NCBI GenBank assembly: GCA_016794445.1
Contig: JAEUKC010000005.1
Location: 1-8,095 of the forward strand
From: JADJMO01 sp016794445
GTDB taxonomy: Bacteria; Myxococcota_A; Polyangia; Polyangiales; JADJMO01
Length of the DNA: 8,095 nucleotides
Direction of reading: 5' to 3'
Shown here: piece after piece, positions 1 to 4,839 of the stretch
Position numbering within the stretch: position 1 is the first letter of the stretch
Layout of the letters: every line of letters begins with the position of its first letter
Translations under genes and position numbers: made by a program
Notes under the pieces: model-generated
What the model was told of the DNA's origin: nothing
What the model saw: the letters and a program-made list of their open reading frames with translations, nothing else
Databases searched by the model: none

Positions 1-1488
1 GAGCCCGCGGCCGAGGAACAGGCAGTCCCGGGCGTCGGTGGAGACGATCTGGCGGCGGGCCACCTTGGCCACCGTGTCCGCCTGCTCGAGGGTCTCGCGC
101 ATCGCGGTGGGCACCTCGACGAGGCGCCTGAGGAGCTCGAGCGCGCGCGCCGGCTCGAGCGTCTCGCGCCGCCGGCCGAGCCAGATCGCGGCCATGAGCA
201 GCGCGGCCAGCTGGGTGGTGAAGCACTTGGTGGAGGCGACGCCGATCTCGGGGCCGGCGTGGGTGTACAACGCGGCGTCCGAGGCGCGCGGGATGGCGCT
301 CCCGACCACGTTGGCGATGGCGAGCACCAGCGCGCCGCGGCGCTTGGCCTCGCGGACCGCCGCGAGCGTGTCCGCGGTCTCGCCGGACTGCGAGACGGCG
401 ATGACGAGGTCTCCCTCGCCGAGGATCGCGTCGCGGTAGCGCAGCTCGCTCGCGAGCTCGACGGAGGCCGGGACCCGCGCGATGGACTCGATCCAGTTGC
501 GCCCGGCGATGGTGGCGTGGTGGCTCGTGCCGCACGCGACGAGGACGACGCGCTTGATGGCGCGCGCCTGGGCCTCGGTGAGGCCGATCTCGGCGCCGTT
601 CACGTCGCCCTCCTCGAGCAAGACGCGGCCTCGCAGCGTGTTCTCGATGGCCGTGGGCTGCTCGTGGATCTCCTTGAGCATGAAGTGCTTGTAGCCCTGC
701 TTCTCGGCCTGGGCCGGTGACCAGTCGATGCGGCGCGGCTTGCGCTCCACCGGCACGACGCGGGTGGCGGCGCTCGTCGGGCTGCCGTCGCCGAGCGCGA
801 TCATGCGCTCGATCTTCACGCCCGTGGCGCGCAGCTCGCAGAGGTCGCCGTCCTCGAGGAAGATGACGTCGCGGGTGTGGGCGAGGAGCGCGGGCACGTC
901 GCTCGCGGCGAAGGTCTCGCCCTCGCCCACGCCGACCACCAGCGGGCTGAACGACTTGGCGACGACCACCACGTCGGGCTCCTTGCGGCAGACGACCGCG
1001 ATGGCGTAGGCCCCGCGCACGCGGCCGAGCGCGCCCCTCACCGCGGCGAGGAGCGAGGAGGCGCCGCGCGACAGCTCGAGATCGATGAGGTGGGCGGCGA
1101 TCTCGGTGTCGGTCTCGCTCGAGAACTTGCGCCCCATCGCGATGAGCTCGGCGCGGAGCTCGAGATGGTTCTCGAGGATGCCGTTGTGGACGACCGCGAC
1201 GTCTCCGACCAGGTGGGGGTGCGCGTTGGCCTCGCTCGGCCGACCGTGGGTCGCCCAGCGCGTGTGGCCGATGCCGACGGTGCCGCTCAGCGGCTTTTCG
1301 CGGAGGGCCTCGTCGAGCTTGGCGAGCTTGCCCACCGCGCGGACGACCCCGAGGACGGTCTCACCGCTGGCCTGGTCGAGGATCGCGAGGCCGGCGGAGT
1401 CGTAGCCGCGGTACTCGAGCTTGCGGAGGCCCTCGACGAGGAGAGAAGCACACGACTGCTGTCCGACGTAGGCGACGATCCCGCACAT
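1..1488 (-). CDS. glmS: Glutamine--fructose-6-phosphate aminotransferase (isomerizing), 3' end cut by window edge
   Basis: Cytosolic enzyme that makes glucosamine 6-phosphate from fructose 6-phosphate and glutamine, the first committed step to UDP-GlcNAc for peptidoglycan and LPS. The reading frame is open from the ATG at 1488 to the window edge and gives 496 residues. GlmS is usually about 610, so roughly 115 C-terminal residues are missing. Cys2 is the N-terminal glutaminase nucleophile (MCGIVAYVG). Further class II amidotransferase motifs follow: GYDSAG (29-34), GHTRWATHG (74-82), HNG (101-103) and SETDTE (124-129). The linker has HFMLKEIHEQP (268-278). The isomerase half has two sugar-phosphate-binding SIS domains: ACGTSHHA (318-325), SQSGETADT (366-374) and EIGVASTK (414-421) lie in the first, and the second begins near FLGRG (491-495). 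The start is fixed by Cys2, which must follow Met1, and by an AAAGGAG Shine-Dalgarno 9 bases upstream. It lies 83 bases after the glycerate kinase-like gene. No residue looks defective. Confidence 0.97.
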   Translation of the reverse strand, partial: MCGIVAYVGQQSCASLLVEGLRKLEYRGYDSAGLAILDQASGETVLGVVRAVGKLAKLDEALREKPLSGTVGIGHTRWATHGRPSEANAHPHLVGDVAVVHNGILENHLELRAELIAMGRKFSSETDTEIAAHLIDLELSRGASSLLAAVRGALGRVRGAYAIAVVCRKEPDVVVVAKSFSPLVVGVGEGETFAASDVPALLAHTRDVIFLEDGDLCELRATGVKIERMIALGDGSPTSAATRVVPVERKPRRIDWSPAQAEKQGYKHFMLKEIHEQPTAIENTLRGRVLLEEGDVNGAEIGLTEAQARAIKRVVLVACGTSHHATIAGRNWIESIARVPASVELASELRYRDAILGEGDLVIAVSQSGETADTLAAVREAKRRGALVLAIANVVGSAIPRASDAALYTHAGPEIGVASTKCFTTQLAALLMAAIWLGRRRETLEPARALELLRRLVEVPTAMRETLEQADTVAKVARRQIVSTDARDCLFLGRGL

Positions 1489-1498
1489 GCTCTAGAGC
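1489..1498. repeat. 10-base perfect palindrome between Shine-Dalgarno and start codon of glmS
   Basis: GCTCTAGAGC reads the same on both strands and fills the spacer between the glmS Shine-Dalgarno and the ATG, sharing one base with the Shine-Dalgarno. It contains CTAG, a tetramer that is rare in many bacterial genomes. It has no unpaired centre, so as RNA it could form only a short, strained hairpin. A protein-binding site or chance is as likely as an RNA switch. Confidence 0.4.
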
Positions 1499-1504
1499 TC
1501 CTTT
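1498..1504 (-). promoter_or_regulatory. Ribosome binding site of glmS
   Basis: Read on the minus strand this is AAAGGAG, a near-complete Shine-Dalgarno, 9 bases before the ATG of glmS. It is one of the two strong ribosome binding sites in the window and supports independent, efficient translation of glmS. The spacer between it and the ATG overlaps a 10-base palindrome. Confidence 0.75.
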
Positions 1505-1519
1505 GGCTGCCTGCTGCTG

Positions 1520-1546
1520 GACCCTGCGTATGGCCTGCACAGGGTC
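1520..1546 (-). promoter_or_regulatory. Inverted repeat in the glmS leader (7-base arms)
   Basis: On the minus strand GACCCTG (1546-1540) is followed after 13 bases by its exact complement CAGGGTC (1526-1520). The dyad lies in the 83-base gap between the glycerate kinase-like stop and the glmS start, about 32 bases before the ATG. No T-run follows it, so it is not a standard terminator. The 13-base centre contains a weak -10-like CATACG, placed 17 bases after a weak -35-like TTGCAC (each 3 of 6 consensus bases). The dyad could therefore be an operator over a glmS promoter or an mRNA hairpin. The function is inferred. Confidence 0.4.
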
Positions 1547-1571
1547 GAGGTGCAACGCCTGCGCGGCGTGT

Positions 1572-2735
1572 TCACGTCCCGTCGCGTACGAGCACGAGCA
1601 GATCGAGGAAGTTCTGACCGCTCGGCCGGCGGGGGACGAGCGCGCCGTGACGCTCGAGGAAGGGGGCGTCCGCGAAGGCGGCGAGGGCCGTTGTCGCTCC
1701 GCTGGGGTCCTCGACCCTGCCCCGCACGATCGCCCCACCACCACCACCGCCGTCCACGCCGTCGCTCGCGAGGCAAGCCAGCCGGACGCTGGCTGGGAGG
1801 CCCCGGCGCCAGGCGAGGAGGGCCAGCCGTCCGAGCCGCCCACCGACCCCAGGATCTCGGGGCAGCCGCACGCTGGGCTCGCCGACCTGGACCCGAGCGT
1901 GACCGGGGCCGAGCGCCTCGGCGGCGCGAACCAGCTGCTCGGCGAGCGCGTCGACTGACGCGAGCGTCGGTGGGGCGAGCGTCGTCTGGTAGCCCACTCG
2001 GTCGAGCTCGTGGCACGCCACGCGCGCGAGATCGAGGGGACCCGCGACGCAGCGCTCGTCGCTCGGGGCTCCGTGGTGGTCGACGAGCGGGGCGTCCACG
2101 AGCTGGGGCGCCCACCGCGCGAGGATGCGGTGCGCGTCTTCCTTCGTCGTCACGCACGCGCTGGCGGGACCGGAGCCAACGGTCGCCGCGGCGCCCTCGA
2201 CCACCTGGCCGTCGCGCTCCACGAGCACGTCGGACGCCACGCGCGTCAGCGTCCGGTGCCGACCGAGGAGCCCCCCACCCTTCAGGAGCGAGGCGTGACG
2301 GCGGACCACGTTGATCTCCTCGATCGCAGCGCCGCTCGCGAGCAGGGCCGCGCCGAGCGCGCGCTTCTGCGCCAGATCGAGGGGCGGCGCGGGCACGCAC
2401 GCGAGAGCGGAGGCACCTCCGGAGACCAGCGCCACGAGCGTGTCCCCCGGCCCGAGGCTCGCGGCCAGGGCCAGCGCGGCACGCCCCGCCTCGACGCTCC
2501 GCGCGTCGGGGAGCGGATGCGCCGCCCGGACCACGGGCAGGCCGAGCGCGTCGGTGTCGTCGCTCGTCACCACGAGCAAGTCGTCGACCCGGCCGAGCGC
2601 ATCGAGCGCTCCGCGCGCCATGCTCGGCGCGCCCTTGCCGAGCGCGATCACGACGCAGCGTCCCGTCACCCGCCCGAGGCTCGTGGCGACCCGGGCCCGC
2701 AGGTCGATCCCGTGGATCAGCCGGGTGAGGTCCAC
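1572..2735 (-). CDS. Divergent class II glycerate kinase-like protein (MOFRL family)
   Basis: 387 residues resembling the glycerate 2-kinase family (GckA/TtuD type), which phosphorylates D-glycerate with ATP to 2-phosphoglycerate in the cytosol. Family landmarks appear in order: GKGAPSMA (33-40, usual GKAAxxMA), LVSGGASAL (103-111), EINVVRRHASLLKGGGL (140-156), GSGPA (187-191), GEPSV (285-289), ASDGVDG (323-329), the C-terminal MOFRL-type segment with GALV (364-367), and PSGQNFLDLLV (371-381). Two usually well-kept stretches are altered. The GGRNQELAL-like motif is GGRLGRLAL (298-306), and the DGPTDAAGA-like loop has become D328 followed by six glycines, encoded by a GGT-rich triplet run at 1734-1751. 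The protein is also shorter than the usual 420-450 residues, mostly at the N-terminus. The GTG start overlaps the stop of the preceding gene as TAGTG, indicating translational coupling, and there is no good Shine-Dalgarno. Family membership is fairly sure. Activity on glycerate is uncertain; another substrate or loss of catalysis is possible. Confidence 0.82.
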   Translation of the reverse strand: MDLTRLIHGIDLRARVATSLGRVTGRCVVIALGKGAPSMARGALDALGRVDDLLVVTSDDTDALGLPVVRAAHPLPDARSVEAGRAALALAASLGPGDTLVALVSGGASALACVPAPPLDLAQKRALGAALLASGAAIEEINVVRRHASLLKGGGLLGRHRTLTRVASDVLVERDGQVVEGAAATVGSGPASACVTTKEDAHRILARWAPQLVDAPLVDHHGAPSDERCVAGPLDLARVACHELDRVGYQTTLAPPTLASVDALAEQLVRAAEALGPGHARVQVGEPSVRLPRDPGVGGRLGRLALLAWRRGLPASVRLACLASDGVDGGGGGGAIVRGRVEDPSGATTALAAFADAPFLERHGALVPRRPSGQNFLDLLVLVRDGT

Positions 2736-3331
2736 TAGCGCTTCACGCGGTCGCCCGCGTCGACGATCCCGAGCCGCACCGGCTCGTGCCAGCCGAGCCC
2801 CAGCGTGAAGAGACCCTGCGTGGCGGCCCCTTCACCCTCGAGCTTCGCGGCAGAGAACCGCAGCCCGAACCCGAGGCGCGCGAACAGGCCCCGCGCGCTG
2901 CCCATCAGCGGCAGCTCGACCGAGAGGCCGAGCAGCAGCCCCGGCCGCTTGTGCGAGAGGTCCCACGAGGGCCCGATCTCGAGGGCGAGCGAGTCGAGCG
3001 TGAGATCGCCGAAGGCGTGGCCCGTCTCCTGGGCCTTGAGGAACCGGATGGGGAACAGCGGCCGCAGCTCGAACGGGAGCGACAGCACGCGGAGCTCGGA
3101 GGTGTACGCGAACGCGACGCCGATGCCCGCCGCCTCGAGGTAGCGGAGCCGCAGATCCGCGCCCGCCCCGGGCTTCTGTCCGACGATCACGCCCCCGACG
3201 TGTCCGGCGAGACTTCCGTCCGCGGACAGCCGTCCGTACGCGCCGTCGCCGTCCGCGGCGCGAAGCGAAGAGGCCGCCGCCAGGATCGCGCACGCGATCC
3301 CGACCAGCGGCCCCTTGGACAGGAGACCCAC
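2735..3331 (-). CDS. Secreted protein of unknown function, probably a small outer-membrane beta-barrel
   Basis: 198 residues that I do not recognise as a named family. Residues 1-26 look like a Sec signal peptide: a Lys at 6, a hydrophobic core (8-20), and likely cleavage after LRA or LRAA (residues 23-26). There is a Cys at 14, but it sits inside the hydrophobic core with Gly at -3, so it is a poor lipobox. The mature part is rich in glycine and in alternating hydrophobic/polar stretches, such as VGGVIVGQ (45-52), ADLRLRYLEA (58-67), GIGVAFAYTSELRVLSL (69-85), LTLDSLALEIGPSW (110-123), GLLLGLSVELPL (131-142), LFARLGFGLRFSA (149-161) and QGLFTLGLGW (172-181). This is the pattern of an 8-strand-like outer-membrane barrel. 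The chosen GTG lies 5 bases after the inositol synthase stop. The frame is open further upstream inside that gene, but only this start gives a signal peptide. The Shine-Dalgarno is weak, so coupling to the synthase is likely. Confidence 0.75.
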   Translation of the reverse strand: MGLLSKGPLVGIACAILAAASSLRAADGDGAYGRLSADGSLAGHVGGVIVGQKPGAGADLRLRYLEAAGIGVAFAYTSELRVLSLPFELRPLFPIRFLKAQETGHAFGDLTLDSLALEIGPSWDLSHKRPGLLLGLSVELPLMGSARGLFARLGFGLRFSAAKLEGEGAATQGLFTLGLGWHEPVRLGIVDAGDRVKR

Positions 3332-3336
3332 GACGC

Positions 3337-4653
3337 TCAGTCGTAGTACTCGTTGCCGAGGTGGGTGATGAGCTCCTGGCCCATCATCCAGCGCAGCGTG
3401 TTCTTGAGCTTCATCGACTGGATGAAGAGGTCGTGCTCCGGGTAGAGGTTCGGGGCGTGCATCGGGCTCTTGTAGTAGAACGAGAGCCACTCCTGCGTGC
3501 CGTGGAACCCGGCGCGCGCCGCGAGGTCCATGAAGAGCGCGAGGTCGAGGACGATCGGCGCCGCGAGGATCGAGTCGCGGCAGAGGAAGTCGACCTTGAT
3601 CTGCATCGGGTAACCGAGCCACCCGAAGATGTCGAGGTTGTCCCAGCCCTCCTTGGCGTCGCCGCGGGGCGGGTAATACTCGATGCGGACCTTGTGGTAG
3701 AGGTTGCCGTAGAGCGCCTTGTTGATCTCGGGCTGGAGGATGTGCTCGAGCACGCCGAGCTTGCTGACCTCCTTGCTCTTGAAGCTCTCCGGATCGTCGA
3801 GCACCTCTCCGTCGCGGTTGCCGAGGATGTTCGTGGAGAACCAGCCGCGGAGGCCGAGGAGGCGCGCCTTGAGGCCGGGGGCGAGGATGGTCTTCATGAG
3901 GGTCTGGCCCGTCTTGAAGTCCTTGCCGCTGATCGGCATCTGCCGCTCGCGCGCGAGCTCCCACATCGCCGGGAAGTCGACGGTGAGGTTGGGGGCGCCG
4001 TTGGCGTAGGGCACGCCCTGACGGAGGCACGCGTAGGCGTAGATCTGCGAGTTCGAGATCATCGGGTCGTTGTCGTCGAGGCCCTTCTCGAAGGCCGCGA
4101 GCGACTGGTGGACCGCGTGGGTGGGCTCGATGTAGATCTCGGTCGACCCGCACCAGACCGCGACGGCGCGCGAGCAGCCGTTGGTCTTCATGAAGGTCTT
4201 GATGTCGGCCTCGACCTGCTCGGCCATCTCGCGCTTGGTCTTGCCCTTCTTGACGTGCGTGCCGTTGAGGCGCTTCACGTACTCGGGGTAGAAGACGCCC
4301 GGCATGGCCTGGATCGCGGACAGCTCGTCCTTCACGGAGTCACAGTGGTCCTTGCTGAGGACCTCGGCGTGGCGGGCGGTGTCGTAGGCGTTCTCGGGGA
4401 AGATGTCCCAGCCGCCGAAGGCCAGCTGGTCGAGCCCGTAGAGCGGGACGAAGTCCTTGATGGCGGGGCTCTTGCCGTCGGTGCGCTTGCCGAGACGGAT
4501 GGTGCCCATCTGGGTCAGCGAGCCGACGGGGTCGCCGAGGCCCTTGCGCGCCATGAGACAGCCGGCGACGAAAGTGGTGGCGACGGCACCCATGCCAGGG
4601 AGAAGGATCCCGAGCTTGCCCTCGGGCTTCTGGATCGATACGGGCTGCTTCAC
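3337..4653 (-). CDS. ino1: Inositol-3-phosphate synthase (myo-inositol-1-phosphate synthase)
   Basis: 438-residue NAD-dependent cytosolic enzyme that converts glucose 6-phosphate to 1D-myo-inositol 3-phosphate, the entry to inositol lipids and inositol solutes. The Rossmann glycine motif is at 15-30 (GILLPGMGAVATTFVA). The family signatures follow: WCGSTE (167-172), ISNSQIYAYA (199-208), SGKDFKTGQT (242-251, counterpart of the eukaryotic GDDFKSGQT), STNILGNRDG (273-282), FKSKEVSK (291-298), KVRIEYYPPRGDAKEGWD (321-338) and DFLCRDSILAAPIVLDL (355-371). Together these cover the NAD site and the lysine-rich active site. The length fits the compact bacterial form rather than the longer eukaryotic one of over 500 residues. 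The GTG start is chosen because AAAGGAG lies 7 bases upstream and the conserved protein begins there; the open frame continues 31 codons further up without similarity. It heads a tight cassette with the barrel protein and the glycerate kinase-like gene. No inositol monophosphatase or PI synthase is in view. Confidence 0.95.
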   Translation of the reverse strand: MKQPVSIQKPEGKLGILLPGMGAVATTFVAGCLMARKGLGDPVGSLTQMGTIRLGKRTDGKSPAIKDFVPLYGLDQLAFGGWDIFPENAYDTARHAEVLSKDHCDSVKDELSAIQAMPGVFYPEYVKRLNGTHVKKGKTKREMAEQVEADIKTFMKTNGCSRAVAVWCGSTEIYIEPTHAVHQSLAAFEKGLDDNDPMISNSQIYAYACLRQGVPYANGAPNLTVDFPAMWELARERQMPISGKDFKTGQTLMKTILAPGLKARLLGLRGWFSTNILGNRDGEVLDDPESFKSKEVSKLGVLEHILQPEINKALYGNLYHKVRIEYYPPRGDAKEGWDNLDIFGWLGYPMQIKVDFLCRDSILAAPIVLDLALFMDLAARAGFHGTQEWLSFYYKSPMHAPNLYPEHDLFIQSMKLKNTLRWMMGQELITHLGNEYYD

Positions 4654-4660
4654 GCGAAAT

Positions 4661-4667
4661 CTCCTTT
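4661..4667 (-). promoter_or_regulatory. Ribosome binding site of the inositol-3-phosphate synthase gene
   Basis: Minus-strand AAAGGAG, 7 bases before the GTG at 4653. It decides the start codon against a GTG 31 codons further upstream (4746) in the same open frame. Confidence 0.8.
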
Positions 4668-4698
4668 GGGGACGGGCCCTGTAGCACTCCGGCACGCG

Positions 4699-4721
4699 GA
4701 TGCGAACCGCTGATGCGAACC
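4699..4721. repeat. Tandem 10-base direct repeat upstream of the inositol synthase
   Basis: GGTTCGCATC (minus strand) occurs twice, at 4721-4712 and 4708-4699, with a 3-base spacer (AGC) and so a 13-base period. The nearer copy ends 45 bases before the GTG start. Exact tandem repeats in a leader are typical of binding sites for a regulator, but the 13-base period is not a whole helical turn, and no convincing -35/-10 pair was seen beside them. The function is inferred. Confidence 0.5.
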
Positions 4722-4789
4722 AGAGAGCACGCGCCGTTCCAGGCACGAGGGCTGGCTATCAAGACGCTGTTTCGAGCTCCGCGTTGCAC

Positions 4790-4819
4790 AAAAACCGACC
4801 GCGCGTGCGCGACGGTGGG
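4790..4819 (-). terminator. Probable Rho-independent terminator after the lytic transglycosylase gene
   Basis: Starting about 20 bases after the TGA at 4840, the minus strand carries arms ACCG-T-CGCG (4816-4808) and CGCGCGGT (4805-4798), which pair perfectly apart from one bulged T. Two further outer G-C pairs (4819-4818 with 4796-4795) are separated by a C-C mismatch. The stem runs straight into TTTTT (4794-4790). The central loop is tight, so the top pair or two must open. It would end the der-slt transcript before the inositol synthase cassette. Confidence 0.55.
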
Positions 4820-4839
4820 AACGCGACTGGGCGCGCGAT

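Noticed and set aside
1489..1571. glmS ribozyme in the glmS leader
   Set aside because: The gap is only 83 bases, too short for the usual 150 or more, and I see no match to the conserved catalytic core. Ribozyme-controlled glmS is mainly known from Firmicutes.
1492..2400. 302-codon minus-strand frame overlapping the glycerate kinase-like gene
   Set aside because: It is a frame-shifted reading of the same strand, extremely rich in Arg/Ala/Pro, with no family motif. The kinase-like frame carries recognisable motifs along its whole length.
2735..4153. A single 472-residue protein spanning the barrel protein and part of the inositol synthase region
   Set aside because: Its N-terminal 274 residues are an out-of-frame Arg/Pro-rich shadow of the inositol synthase. 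Only the last 198 residues, from the GTG at 3331, have a signal peptide and sensible composition.
4690..4706. Sigma-54-like promoter (GGCACG followed by TGC) on the plus strand
   Set aside because: The GG-to-GC spacing is off by one, the -12 element is poor, and it points away from the inositol synthase with no plus-strand gene ahead of it.
3361..4713. 450-codon open frame on the plus strand opposite the inositol synthase
   Set aside because: It is antisense to a clearly conserved gene. Its product is a Val/Glu/Leu/Arg-rich string typical of the reverse complement of GC-rich codons, and no domain is recognisable.
4681..4760. tRNA gene on the minus strand, suggested by GGTTCGCATC resembling a T-arm
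   Set aside because: The loop has C where the near-invariant A58 should be, the stem has only four good pairs, no upstream sequence pairs with the would-be acceptor arm, and the motif occurs twice in tandem.
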